Source of the DNA: CAZAMI01 sp964627805
GTDB taxonomy: Archaea; Thermoproteota; Thermoprotei_A; Sulfolobales; NBVN01
Assembly: GCA_964627805.1 (NCBI GenBank)
Contig: CAZVLA010000020.1
Location: 1-64,000, forward strand
Length of the DNA stretch: 64,000 bases
Direction: 5' to 3'
The number at the start of each line of letters is the position of its first letter. The first letter of the stretch is position 1. Shown here in pieces: positions 16,555 to 25,807 of the stretch. The notes beneath the pieces were generated by a model, which had not been told where the DNA came from, did no database searches, and saw nothing but the letters and a program-made list of their open reading frames with translations. The position numbers and the translations under genes were made by a program.

Positions 16555-17808
16555 TTGAGTAACTTAATCACTAAACTAACTTACGTTGAGGACGCCGTAA
16601 GCAAGTTATGTGAATCCGTCAAGTTAAATATAGGGAGTACTGAGGTTAAATTACTTGACTCACTAGGTTTGATTTCATTTAATGATGTGGAGGCACCCTA
16701 CGATTACCCCCCGTTTGATAGGTCTGTTGTTGATGGTTTTGCTGTTAGGGCTGAGGATACCTACGGGGCCTCACCAACATCACCTATTGAGCTTAAATTA
16801 GTAGGTACTGTCGGTATTGGTGAGATTCCGGAGATTGAAATAAGTTCAGGTGAGGCTGTTGAGGTAGCTACTGGGTCACCAATACCTAAGGGAGCTAACG
16901 CAGTAGTAATGAAGGAAGATGTTGAGGTTAGGGATGGTAGAGTGGTTATCTACTCTAGGGTACCTGCATTGGCTAATATCGCTAGGAGGGGTGAGGACTT
17001 AAGAGCTGGTGAAGTGATTCTTAGGCGTGGTGAAGTAATAACACCCTTCCACATATCAGCACTAGCTACCTACGGTATATCTAAGGTTAAGGTGTTTAGG
17101 AAGGTTAAGGTAGCTGTAATACCTACAGGCTCTGAAGTAGTTGATATTGAGGAGGATCTAGGCCCTGGTAAGGTACGTGATTCAACATCTTACCTAGTGG
17201 CTTCGTACTTGAGGAGGTTTAGGTTCTTAGAGGTTGAGAGGGTATGTAACCCGGTACCTGACGATGTTAAGTTGATTAGGGAGGTAATTGAGGATGCCTT
17301 AAGTAGTTACGACATAGTATTAACTACTGGAGGTACTAGCGTAGGTAAGAAGGACTTAGTACCTAAGGCAGTACTAAGCATTGAAGGTGCTAAACTAGTC
17401 TTCAGGGGGGTAGCTATAAGACCTGGTAGACCAGTAAGTGCTGCAGTAGTTAATGGTAAGCCAGTAATCATGCTCTCGGGACTACCCGTAGCTGCTTACT
17501 CAGCTCTTAAGCAGGTATTCATACCCTTCATTAAGTACTTACTCAGTATTAGGGATGAATTAATACCTAAGGTAGTAGGTAAGTTAGTACGTAGAGTACC
17601 TAACGCAGTAGGTTATAACTCATTAGTTAGGGTCAGAGCTGTTAGGAGGGGTAGTGAGTACTTAATAGAGCCTATAAGACTTAAGGGTTCAGGGTCCTTA
17701 AGGACCCTACTAGAGGGTAATGCCGTCTTAATAATAAATCACGACCTTGAGGGTTACGAAGCTGGTGAATACGTAGTTACTGACTTAATTAAGTACGTAC
17801 TGGGGTGA
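16555..17808 (+). CDS. moeA1: Molybdopterin molybdenumtransferase MoeA (copy 1)
   Basis: A 417-residue MoeA, the enzyme that inserts Mo (or W) into molybdopterin-AMP. Family blocks seen: PPFDRSVVDGFAVRAED near 53-69, EVATGSPIPKGANAVV near 102-117, VIPTGSEV near 190, TTGGTSVG near 258-265 and LSGLPVAAY near 306. The start is a TTG with a ribosome binding site. It overlaps moeA2 by 4 bases. Two segments of its DNA are identical to moeA2, as listed separately. The two copies may prefer different metals, as suggested for archaeal MoeA pairs. Confidence 0.92.
   Translation: MSNLITKLTYVEDAVSKLCESVKLNIGSTEVKLLDSLGLISFNDVEAPYDYPPFDRSVVDGFAVRAEDTYGASPTSPIELKLVGTVGIGEIPEIEISSGEAVEVATGSPIPKGANAVVMKEDVEVRDGRVVIYSRVPALANIARRGEDLRAGEVILRRGEVITPFHISALATYGISKVKVFRKVKVAVIPTGSEVVDIEEDLGPGKVRDSTSYLVASYLRRFRFLEVERVCNPVPDDVKLIREVIEDALSSYDIVLTTGGTSVGKKDLVPKAVLSIEGAKLVFRGVAIRPGRPVSAAVVNGKPVIMLSGLPVAAYSALKQVFIPFIKYLLSIRDELIPKVVGKLVRRVPNAVGYNSLVRVRAVRRGSEYLIEPIRLKGSGSLRTLLEGNAVLIINHDLEGYEAGEYVVTDLIKYVLG
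16711..16769 (+). repeat. 59-bp identical tract shared by moeA1 and moeA2 (copy in moeA1)
   Basis: Bases 16711-16769 are identical to 17973-18031 in moeA2. The flanking sequences of the two genes differ strongly, even at synonymous sites, so the identity is sharper than selection on protein sequence would give. It encodes the conserved PFDRSVVDGFAVRAEDTYG block. Recent gene conversion is the simplest reading. Confidence 0.8.
16849..16912 (+). repeat. 64-bp identical tract shared by moeA1 and moeA2 (copy in moeA1)
   Basis: Bases 16849-16912 are identical to 18111-18174. The tract covers the EAVEVATGSPIPKGANAVVM block. As with the first tract, identity ends abruptly on both sides. Confidence 0.8.
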
Positions 17809-19778
17809 TTACGCTGAGGAGGTTATTCCATAAGTTAGTTAGGCTTGAGGAGGTTGAGTCAGTAATATCTAAGTACCTAAGCCTAAAGCCACTAGGTACT
17901 GAGGTAGTACCTATTACTGAGTCCTTAGGTAGGGTACTTGCTGAGGACGTATACTCACCAATAGATTACCCACCGTTTGATAGGTCTGTTGTTGATGGTT
18001 TTGCTGTTAGGGCTGAGGATACCTACGGGGCTGATGAGGAGTCACCGATTAAGTTACGTATTAAGGGTAGTGTTGGAGTGGGTGAAGCCCCTAAGATTGA
18101 GGTAGGTCCTGGTGAGGCTGTTGAGGTAGCTACTGGGTCACCAATACCTAAGGGAGCTAACGCAGTAGTAATGATTGAGTATACTAGTCAATTAGGTAAT
18201 GAGTTACTGGTATATAAGGCAGTAGCACCGGGTGATGGAGTAGCTACGGCAGCTTCAGATATCTCAGCAGGTGATTTAGTACTCCGTAAGGGTATTAAGT
18301 TAGGACCACCCGAAATAGCGTTACTAGCTGGGTTAGGGGTTTCTAAGGTTAAGGTGTTTAGGAGGGTTAGGGTAGGTATATTCTCAACAGGTAATGAAGT
18401 CATTAGGCCTGGGGAGGTGCTGAGCTTAGGTAAGGTGTATGACTCAAACACATACTTCCTACTGGCATCACTTAAGGAATTAGGTGCTGAACCTAAGTAC
18501 GTAGGTCACCTACCCGATGATGAGTCTGTAGTAGCTAATGCATTACGTAGAGCACTTAATGAGTATGACGTAATATTAACTACGGGGGGTACATCAGCTG
18601 GTTTAGGAGACGTTATGTATAGAGTACTTGACTCACTAGGTAAGCCTGGAGTTGTGATTCATGGGTTAAGGGTTAAGCCTGGTAAACCGACGGTATTTGC
18701 TGTAGTTAATGGTAGGTTAGTAGTGGGTCTACCGGGCTTCCCACTATCATGCGCTATGGTGTTTATGAAGGTAGTTAGGCCGTTAATAGCTAAGTTAGTA
18801 GGTACGGAATTACCTAGTGAGGAAGTGATTAAGGCTAGAGTGCCTTACAGGATTAAACTAGGTGGTGGGAAGGCTTGGTTAGTACCGGTATCACTTATTA
18901 AGGTAGGTAATGACTTCGTCGCCTACCCAGTAAAGCTATCTTCAGGTTCGATATCAGCACTAGTCATGGCTGAGGGTTACTTATACGTTAGTGAAGGTAC
19001 TGAATTAATTGATGAGGGTGAGTTCGTTAATGTCAACTTATTTAGTAAGTACTTAACGATACCTAATCTAGTGTTTATAGGTAGTCATGACTTAGCACTA
19101 TGGAAGTTACTGACGGTCTCTGGATTAATTAAGGAGTCTAAGGTGATTCCGGTAGGGTCCCTTAGAGGGTGGTACGCAGTAGCTCGTGGCGAAGCTGATA
19201 TAGCACCTACCCACTTACTAGATGAGGTTAGTAGGGAGTATAACGTACCATACCTAAGTAAGTTAGGTCTTAAGGGTAAGGCAGTAATTATTAGGGGCTA
19301 CGCAAGACGCGTGGGTTTAGTAGTTGCTAAGGGTAACCCTAAGGGGATTAAGGGTATTCAGGACTTACTAAGGGATGACGTAGTCATGGTTAATAGAGTT
19401 AAGGGGTCAGGTATTAGGGTATTAACGGACATACTACTTAAGGAATTAGCTAATAGGTTAGGTAGGGACTTCAATGAATTAATTAAGGGAATTAATGGCT
19501 ATACGTACGAAGTAAGAACACATACAGCAGTAGCTTCAGCAATTGCCCAGGGAAGAGCCGACGTAGGTATAGCCGCTGAAGTGGCTGCTAGGATGTACGG
19601 GCTTGAATTCATACCGATTACTGAGGAGATCATCGATTTCCTAGTACTTAAGGAGAGGTTAAGTAAGGAGTCGGTAAGGGAGTTCATTAACTTACTGAAG
19701 AGTGACTTATGTAATGAAGTACTCAGTAAGTTACCTGGGTATAGAAGATTAGGAGATACGGGATCAATAATAACTTAG
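17805..19778 (+). CDS. moeA2: MoeA fused to a periplasmic-binding-protein-like domain
   Basis: A 657-residue two-domain protein. Residues about 1-415 are MoeA (PPFDRSVVDGFAVRAED, TGSPIPKGANAVV, FSTGNEV, TTGGTSAG, LPGFPLS). Residues about 425-655 match the PBP-like domain (COG1910) often fused to archaeal MoeA, with strands such as LVFIGSHDLALWKLL and a GIRVLTDILLKEL helix. That domain is proposed to sense molybdate or tungstate or a related ligand. The gene follows moeA1 with a 4-base overlap and is clearly in the same operon. Confidence 0.9.
   Translation: MITLRRLFHKLVRLEEVESVISKYLSLKPLGTEVVPITESLGRVLAEDVYSPIDYPPFDRSVVDGFAVRAEDTYGADEESPIKLRIKGSVGVGEAPKIEVGPGEAVEVATGSPIPKGANAVVMIEYTSQLGNELLVYKAVAPGDGVATAASDISAGDLVLRKGIKLGPPEIALLAGLGVSKVKVFRRVRVGIFSTGNEVIRPGEVLSLGKVYDSNTYFLLASLKELGAEPKYVGHLPDDESVVANALRRALNEYDVILTTGGTSAGLGDVMYRVLDSLGKPGVVIHGLRVKPGKPTVFAVVNGRLVVGLPGFPLSCAMVFMKVVRPLIAKLVGTELPSEEVIKARVPYRIKLGGGKAWLVPVSLIKVGNDFVAYPVKLSSGSISALVMAEGYLYVSEGTELIDEGEFVNVNLFSKYLTIPNLVFIGSHDLALWKLLTVSGLIKESKVIPVGSLRGWYAVARGEADIAPTHLLDEVSREYNVPYLSKLGLKGKAVIIRGYARRVGLVVAKGNPKGIKGIQDLLRDDVVMVNRVKGSGIRVLTDILLKELANRLGRDFNELIKGINGYTYEVRTHTAVASAIAQGRADVGIAAEVAARMYGLEFIPITEEIIDFLVLKERLSKESVREFINLLKSDLCNEVLSKLPGYRRLGDTGSIIT
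17973..18031 (+). repeat. 59-bp identical tract (copy in moeA2)
   Basis: Identical to 16711-16769; see that entry. The two copies are 1262 bases apart, within a tandem paralogue pair. Confidence 0.8.
18111..18174 (+). repeat. 64-bp identical tract (copy in moeA2)
   Basis: Identical to 16849-16912; see that entry. The offset between copies (1262 bases) is the same as for the first tract, as expected for gene conversion between aligned tandem genes. Confidence 0.8.
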
Positions 19779-19787
19779 ATAGGGTAT

Positions 19788-21290
19788 TTACTTAGTAATA
19801 GTGAGTAAGGACTTCAGGACCCTACCTTCCTCCTTAATACTTTCAGTTCCCTTAAGCTTCCTCCAGTACTTTAGGTTATATATACATCCTGGGTCGGGAC
19901 CTAGCGGGTCTCCGAAGTACGCGTATGCCCTAGCTCTGCAACCACCACATACGTTCCTGTAGGGGCACTTAACGCAGAATCCCCAGAGGTTGTTCCTATC
20001 CCTTAACTTAAGTAGTAATGGGTGGTTCTCCCAGATCTCCCAGAAGGGCTTCTCCCTAATATTACCTACCTTAATGGGCATGAAGACACATGGTGATACG
20101 TCACCGTTGGGCTGTATAGCACCGTATATCCTACCAGCACCGCACCCACCTATGAACTCAGCTAATGCCTTAACTACTGGGTCACCACCTACGTAGAAGT
20201 GGGTAGGTGCTATCTCCGTATCACCACTTAACTGAAGTACTACCCTACCGTACTGCGGGGCTGTAGTGAATATCTCAATACCTCCCCTGCGCTTCATCTC
20301 CCTATATATTGTCCTCATGAACTCCTCCCTCTCCTCAGGACTTAAGTCTAGGTCAGTTATCTCAACACCCCTACCAACTGGTATGAAGTTGAAGAACACT
20401 ACCCTCTTAACACCTATTGACTGAGCTAAGTCAATTATCTCTTTAACCTCCCCTACGTTATGCTTAGTTATGGTTACCGCCATGGCGTGACTGAGGTTGT
20501 ACTTAACGGCATTCTCTAGAGCCTTTATAGCCCTCTCCCAAGCACCCTCAACACCCCTGAACTTATCGTGCTTCCTAGGATCTGCACTATCAACCGATAC
20601 CTCCATGTACCTTAACCCAGCATCTAAGGCCTTCTTGAAGAAGTCCGGGTCAGCCATCCTCCACCCATTAGTAGCTACTGCTGCGTACATCCCCTTACTA
20701 GCTATTGCCTTAACTACCGTTAGGAAGTCTGGATGTATGGTTGGTTCACCACCACTTAAGGCTACAGCAGCTACCCCAGCTCTATCCAACTGCTCAACCA
20801 ACTCAAGCTTCTCCTGCAGGCTTAACTCATTAGGTAGGGGCTTATCAGCCCTCTGGTAGCAGTGCTTACACCTGAAGTTACACATGTTAGTGAAGTTCCA
20901 CACTATTAGGAACGGCGCCGGCATCTTCTGAGGTACGGTTACGCCGTACTCAGCAAGGCCCTTAAGAACTAAGGATATGCCCCTACGTAGTGCTGGGTCC
21001 TTAACCGCCTCAATAACCTCCTCCTCCTTACCGCCCATAGCATTAACTCCTAATTTAGTTAGTAAGTGAACGAACATACCTAAGAACTTAACACTTAATG
21101 GGCACTCAATAGGTTCACCGGCAAGCATCGCTAATGCATGATATATAGCTGACTCACTAACCTCCTTACCACTACCGTACACACACTTAAACTCCCTAGA
21201 AGCTATCCCTAGGGCTAGCCTAACTACCGGGTTACCCATAACTAACCTAACCACAGTTAAGAACGCACCAATACCTCCGCGCCTACTCAT
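19788..21290 (-). CDS. Radical SAM/SPASM-domain protein
   Basis: A 500-residue protein. An N-terminal helical domain of about 120 residues is followed by the radical SAM core, with the cluster motif CNFRCKHCYQ and the glycine-rich LSGGEPTIHPD. The C-terminal SPASM-type region has many Cys (CGAGRIYG, SPCVF, CVKCPYRNVCGGCRA and PGC), enough for one or two auxiliary clusters. Relatives include NirJ/AhbD-type haem and peptide maturases, but the product is unknown. The gene directly follows the B12-binding radical SAM gene with a one-base overlap, so the two should act in one pathway. Confidence 0.87.
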   Translation of the reverse strand: MSRRGGIGAFLTVVRLVMGNPVVRLALGIASREFKCVYGSGKEVSESAIYHALAMLAGEPIECPLSVKFLGMFVHLLTKLGVNAMGGKEEEVIEAVKDPALRRGISLVLKGLAEYGVTVPQKMPAPFLIVWNFTNMCNFRCKHCYQRADKPLPNELSLQEKLELVEQLDRAGVAAVALSGGEPTIHPDFLTVVKAIASKGMYAAVATNGWRMADPDFFKKALDAGLRYMEVSVDSADPRKHDKFRGVEGAWERAIKALENAVKYNLSHAMAVTITKHNVGEVKEIIDLAQSIGVKRVVFFNFIPVGRGVEITDLDLSPEEREEFMRTIYREMKRRGGIEIFTTAPQYGRVVLQLSGDTEIAPTHFYVGGDPVVKALAEFIGGCGAGRIYGAIQPNGDVSPCVFMPIKVGNIREKPFWEIWENHPLLLKLRDRNNLWGFCVKCPYRNVCGGCRARAYAYFGDPLGPDPGCIYNLKYWRKLKGTESIKEEGRVLKSLLTITK

Positions 21291-22720
21291 TACTCACCAC
21301 CCCCGAAGAAACCCTCAAATATCCTACCCACCTCCCTAACGAAGATTGAGATTAGGTCCTTCAGCCTACCAGCCCTTAACTCCCTCAGTAGGAAGGAGAG
21401 TCTCAAGTAGAACCTCCTGTAAGCGTACATCAGCATCTTACCTAGCTCCTTAGCAGTGAAGTGAAAGCCCTTCATCACCGGTCTTATGGTCGTGTAGTGC
21501 TCCCAATTCCAATCAACTATTAATCCATGCTTAACAGCGAAGTCAAACATAGGAGTTCCAGGGTACGGTGTTAATACGGTGAATTGAGCGTAGCTAGGGT
21601 CTAACTTAATAGCTAACTCAACAGTCTTCCTCATATCCTCTAACGTCTCCCACGGAAAACCAAGTATGAAGCTACCAGCAGCGAACCCGCCTAACTCCTT
21701 TACCCACCTAAACACCTTAATAGCTTGCTCAACCCTAATCCCCTTACCTATCCTATCTAGGGTCTCTTGAGAAGCTGACTCAACACCGAAGTAGAGGGCG
21801 GTGAAGCCGTTCTCATACAGGAACTTAAGGTATTCACGATCTACGTGATCAACCCTAGAGCCGCACGCGAAGGTCACGTCTAGACCTCTCTCCTTCATCT
21901 CCTTAACTAAGCCGTAAACGAATCTCCTATTCACGGTTAACTCATCATCAGTGAATACCACGGTCTTGATTCCGTACTTATCGACTAAGTACTCAATCTC
22001 ATCAGCTACGTTCTTAGCTGATCTAAACCTAATCCTCCTACCCCAGAAGTAGGATGTTGAGCAGTAAGCGCACCCGTAGGGGCACCCCCTACTAGCCATT
22101 ACGTGAGCTACCTTAATGGGCTTACCGAATACCGTATACTTATCCATAGGTAGTAAGTGCCTAGCCGGCCATGGCAACTCATCCAGGTCGTGGATATATG
22201 ACCTACGCTTAGTGACTACTACCTTACCGTCCCTAGCCCTAAACGCTATACCGTCAATACCCTTAAGCACGTCATCATTGAGCCCCTCCCTCTCAATCTT
22301 ATTCACTAACTCAAGTGTTGTGTACTCACCCTCGAACCTAACAACAACGTCAGCACCATTGTTCAGTGCTTCCTCATACAAGAATGTAGGGTGAATACCA
22401 CCAACTATAATAGGTACGTCAGGCATTTCCTCCTTAAGGTAAGACATCACCTTATACGCTCTAGGAGCTGTTGGTGTTTGAATTGATATACCTATTACGT
22501 CGGGCTTCCAAGCCTTAACCTCCCTAATGAACTCATCAGTAGTTACTCTAAGTGTTGGTGTATCTATAATCTTAACCTTATGACCTGCCTTCTCAAGAAC
22601 AGCAGCTATCCAAGCAAGACCTAACGGAGGCGCGTTGAGTCCCGTAATTCTGTAGATCTCAAGGTCATGAATATCGGGAGGTGTTGCTAGTAGTACCCTC
22701 ATCCCCCTCCCCCACACCAT
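21290..22720 (-). CDS. B12-binding radical SAM protein (COG1032)
   Basis: A 476-residue protein. Residues about 8-150 form a cobalamin-binding Rossmann domain (LLATPPDIHDLE, then ISIQTPTAP and VGGIHPTF). The radical SAM cluster motif is ASRGCPYGCAYCSTSYFWG, and the core ends near the SFILGFPWET motif. The C-terminal helical tail is basic and hydrophobic. Family members catalyse methylations and lipid or pigment remodelling; archaeal ring-forming lipid enzymes are among the relatives, but I cannot assign it. It is the first gene of a two-gene operon. Confidence 0.87.
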   Translation of the reverse strand: MVWGRGMRVLLATPPDIHDLEIYRITGLNAPPLGLAWIAAVLEKAGHKVKIIDTPTLRVTTDEFIREVKAWKPDVIGISIQTPTAPRAYKVMSYLKEEMPDVPIIVGGIHPTFLYEEALNNGADVVVRFEGEYTTLELVNKIEREGLNDDVLKGIDGIAFRARDGKVVVTKRRSYIHDLDELPWPARHLLPMDKYTVFGKPIKVAHVMASRGCPYGCAYCSTSYFWGRRIRFRSAKNVADEIEYLVDKYGIKTVVFTDDELTVNRRFVYGLVKEMKERGLDVTFACGSRVDHVDREYLKFLYENGFTALYFGVESASQETLDRIGKGIRVEQAIKVFRWVKELGGFAAGSFILGFPWETLEDMRKTVELAIKLDPSYAQFTVLTPYPGTPMFDFAVKHGLIVDWNWEHYTTIRPVMKGFHFTAKELGKMLMYAYRRFYLRLSFLLRELRAGRLKDLISIFVREVGRIFEGFFGGGE

Positions 22721-22957
22721 AGGGGGTTAGGTAAAAGATAAGATGTCTGGTATGGTAAATCCTTTAATTCGCTTATTAAACTAGTACATAATAATGGAGG
22801 AGCTAGCTCTAGTAATATACTAAAGTACAACTTAGTTAAAAGATCCTTCTTTAGTCTCTTTACCGCTAAGGAAAATCTAGATGTATTACACGCCTAAAGC
22901 ACCTAATGGGGCACTTTTATAAGTTAATGTACGTACTATTTCACGAAGGGTAGGGAA

Positions 22958-23644
22958 GTGATCCACACCCACCTTAGGGAGGTAGCTGTAAAGGAGTTTA
23001 TTAATGCGTTAATTAGGGGGCTTGACTCTCAAGTCAAGGGATGTATTAAGTACGGAGCTAGGTGTAGGGACCCACCCGTAATAACGTCTACGTTCCTAAG
23101 GAATGCCCTAGGTTTTAGCGAGTTTAGGGTTAAGAGGTTCTGGAAAGTAGCTAAGTCACTCATGGGTTACTCACTAAACATCTATAGATTAAGGGATGCG
23201 TGGTTCCACCTAGTAATTAACGTCAGGAAGGGTGCTGTATTCGTCACTGAGGATGGGAGCTTCTTCCCCGACATGTTTGACTGTATGAAGCTTAGGTGTG
23301 TTGAGTATCCCAACGAAAACGTGCTCTACCTATACGTTGAGGGTGGCTTAGGTGGGGAGGCTCTGAGGGTTAATGTAGTGTATATAATGAAGAAGCTATT
23401 CGACATAAGACCTAACTGCTACGACACACTAGTGAAGTCCATAGAGAATATAAGTGAAGGTAACTTAGTCGGTGGTATGTCAGGGTTCATATGTGTATTC
23501 AAGATACTTAAGGACTATAGCAGTACGTTAGCTGATATACTGCCCGTAATACCTAAATCACTGACTGAGTTAGTACTCCTATCACCAGCTATAGGATCAA
23601 TAATGGCTAGGATAAAGAAGAAACGAGGTGAGGTAGGTAAGTAA
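22958..23644 (+). CDS. Uncharacterised protein
   Basis: A 228-residue protein that starts with GTG after a GGTAGGGAA purine-rich site. The N-terminal ~75 residues are helical and could hold a DNA-binding helix-turn-helix (ITSTFLRNALGFSEFRVKRF). A central beta-rich part (VINVRKGAVFVTEDGSFFP) contains several Cys. The tail is basic (ARIKKKRGEVGK). No family is recognised and no operon partner is clear, since 105 bases separate it from the HD gene. Confidence 0.6.
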   Translation: MIHTHLREVAVKEFINALIRGLDSQVKGCIKYGARCRDPPVITSTFLRNALGFSEFRVKRFWKVAKSLMGYSLNIYRLRDAWFHLVINVRKGAVFVTEDGSFFPDMFDCMKLRCVEYPNENVLYLYVEGGLGGEALRVNVVYIMKKLFDIRPNCYDTLVKSIENISEGNLVGGMSGFICVFKILKDYSSTLADILPVIPKSLTELVLLSPAIGSIMARIKKKRGEVGK

Positions 23645-23749
23645 TTAATTCAGTATCCTAAAGTTAAAAATAAGTAATTACGTAACTTACTCATTAGGGG
23701 TGGTACTACGTTATCACGCGATGAAGCTCTAGAACTACTCAAGAGCTAC

Positions 23750-24271
23750 GTGAAGAACGACAAGATCGTGAAGCATTGCCTAGCTGTTGAGGCTATAATG
23801 CGTGGATTAGCTAAGGAGTTAGGTGAGGATGCTGAGCTATGGGGATTGATTGGTTTACTTCACGACATAGATTATGAATTAACGGGTAAGGACTTAAGTA
23901 AGCATGGATTAGTATCTATGGAGATACTTAAGGATAAGTTACCGAGGGATGCCTTAGAAGCCATAGGGGCTCATAACGAGCATAACGGGTTTAAACCAAG
24001 TAGTGAGTACGCAGTTAAGGTTGCTCACGCATTAAGAGCTGCTGACCACTTATCAGGGTTGATCATAGCTACAGCACTAGTTATGCCCTCTAAGAAGTTA
24101 GCCGAGGTTAAGGTCAAGTCAATTAAGAAGAAGTTTAAGTCTAAGGACTTCGCTAGAGGCGTCGATAGAGATAGAATTAGGGAGGTTGAGAAGCTAGGTA
24201 TTGACCTTAATAAGTTCTTCGAGATAGGGCTTAACGCCTTAAAGGAGATAGCGAGTGAGTTAGGTTTGTAG
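23750..24271 (+). CDS. HD-domain phosphohydrolase
   Basis: A 173-residue HD protein. His9 in KHCLAVE, the HD pair in GLLHDIDYE at about 38-46, the His in SKHGLVS, and His in IGAHNEHNG give the metal site of the COG2316-like family. The called GTG start lacks a ribosome binding site. The frame stays open upstream and reads LSRDEALELLKSYV, which looks like the natural N-terminus of the family. A strong GGGGTGGT lies at 23697-23704, but no ATG, GTG or TTG follows it in frame. The substrate is unknown. Confidence 0.82.
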   Translation: MKNDKIVKHCLAVEAIMRGLAKELGEDAELWGLIGLLHDIDYELTGKDLSKHGLVSMEILKDKLPRDALEAIGAHNEHNGFKPSSEYAVKVAHALRAADHLSGLIIATALVMPSKKLAEVKVKSIKKKFKSKDFARGVDRDRIREVEKLGIDLNKFFEIGLNALKEIASELGL

Positions 24272-24272
24272 C

Positions 24273-24929
24273 GTGATGATTGAGGTAAGGGCAACAGCTA
24301 AGCTTGAGCTCACATCAGCTACTGACGCATTAATCACTCTATATGACCTCCTAAGGAAGGAGGGATTTACGGTTAAGCTATCGCCTGAAGCTCTGTGCTT
24401 AGAAGCTACGTTAGGTGACCTCAAGATACTATTCTTTACTTCAAGAACTGACCTAAAAGCTTCATTAACAGCACTCCTTACTAGTGAGGTGGGTAGGGGC
24501 TATAGGGGGTGTGGTGACCTAATTAATTACTTAACAACACTCATATATAGAATTAAGCCACTAAATCTTAACTCAGTAACTTACGTAGTAACTTACGAAG
24601 CTGATGTCAGCTGCTCTAAAGGAATCATAAATGAAGTTGATAGGTACTTAAAGGGGTTAGGTGCAGTACCTCTAACATACCCTCAAGCCTACGTAGGTAG
24701 CGGTGAGGTTAGGTACGAAGTAATTAGTGTTAGGTACGGACTAGTTCTTGAGGGGTTAAGAAGCAGTGACATACTACTAACGTACACAATAACACCTACT
24801 AAGTGTGAGTTAAGGGTTAGCGTGGGTGGCTCGACTAGAGAGTTAGGTGGTCTACGTAGGTACGTATACGACGCATTAAGCATTACTGAGTTAATAGCTG
24901 ATTACTTAAGTAGTAAATACTTCAGGTAG
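24273..24929 (+). CDS. Uncharacterised protein
   Basis: A 218-residue protein, one base after the HD gene stop and thus in the same operon. It appears to be made of two similar alpha/beta halves, each starting with a beta strand rich in Thr and Glu (EVRATAKLEL and VTYVVTYEADVSC). A compact fold with no membrane segment is expected. No motif that would indicate an enzyme is seen. Confidence 0.62.
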   Translation: MMIEVRATAKLELTSATDALITLYDLLRKEGFTVKLSPEALCLEATLGDLKILFFTSRTDLKASLTALLTSEVGRGYRGCGDLINYLTTLIYRIKPLNLNSVTYVVTYEADVSCSKGIINEVDRYLKGLGAVPLTYPQAYVGSGEVRYEVISVRYGLVLEGLRSSDILLTYTITPTKCELRVSVGGSTRELGGLRRYVYDALSITELIADYLSSKYFR

Positions 24930-24985
24930 CCTAACCAAGCATTACCTTTATATCTAAGCTTAAGACCCTTACCTAAGGGACGTGA

Positions 24986-25801
24986 ATGAGGAGGTACGTA
25001 GCGGTACTACTGTCCCTAGCGACAGTAGCTGCTCTAGTTAAGGTGATAGGTGCGTTAGTAGGTTCCTCTAAAGCTCTGTTAATTGATGGGTTAACATCAA
25101 TAGCTAATTTAGTAGCTGCTGTAGGTGTTATTCATTACTCAAGATACGAGAGAATACCAGCCGATAAAGATCACCCCTACGGGCATTACAGACTATCACT
25201 TGCTGGGATACTAGTTGTTTTGATGTCCTATAGTTTCGTAGCAGGTATAGGAATTCCTGAATTGATAAATATTGAGCCCTACAAGGTACTACCAGTAGCT
25301 ACTACCTACGCTATCGTGGGCCTAATCCTGTATGTAGTAACTATAGGTATAGCTAGGTTGGCTGGTGGTAAGCAATTAGCTACTTACGCAATATTCACTT
25401 ACTCAGAAGTACTTGAGAGTTTAGTAACTATAGCTGCCGTCGTAGGTGGTTACGTACTTTCATGGATTATTGATTGGGTAGGTGGTTTAGGTATACTCTC
25501 ATTCCTAATGTACGAATTAACGAAGACAGCTAAGGAGTTCATTGAGAGTGTAAGTGATATAGCACCTTCCAGTAACGTAGTGAGTAGGGTTTATGAAGTA
25601 GCTAGGATGTACGGACTCAAGATTGAGGGTGTGAGGTTGAGGAAGGTAGTTGATGGGTTATACCAAGGTGATGTTAATGTAGTATGCACGTCTAAAGATA
25701 GGCTGGAACCCTTAATAACTAGTATAGCTAATTTTGAGGAGCAATTAAGGCGTGAAGGTATTGATTTATGCGTTAGGATAAAGTATCTAAGCAGTAACTA
25801 A
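24986..25801 (+). CDS. CDF-type cation efflux protein with altered metal site
   Basis: A 271-residue cation diffusion facilitator: about five or six membrane helices over residues 4-180, the loop DHPYGHYR at 62-69, and a C-terminal soluble domain. Compared with YiiP, transport-site residues are changed: Asp34 is kept, but Ser38, Phe137 and Glu141 stand where Asp, His and Asp are usual. It may carry a different ion or have lost transport. The neighbours give no clue to its substrate. Confidence 0.75.
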   Translation: MRRYVAVLLSLATVAALVKVIGALVGSSKALLIDGLTSIANLVAAVGVIHYSRYERIPADKDHPYGHYRLSLAGILVVLMSYSFVAGIGIPELINIEPYKVLPVATTYAIVGLILYVVTIGIARLAGGKQLATYAIFTYSEVLESLVTIAAVVGGYVLSWIIDWVGGLGILSFLMYELTKTAKEFIESVSDIAPSSNVVSRVYEVARMYGLKIEGVRLRKVVDGLYQGDVNVVCTSKDRLEPLITSIANFEEQLRREGIDLCVRIKYLSSN

Positions 25802-25807
25802 GTATGA

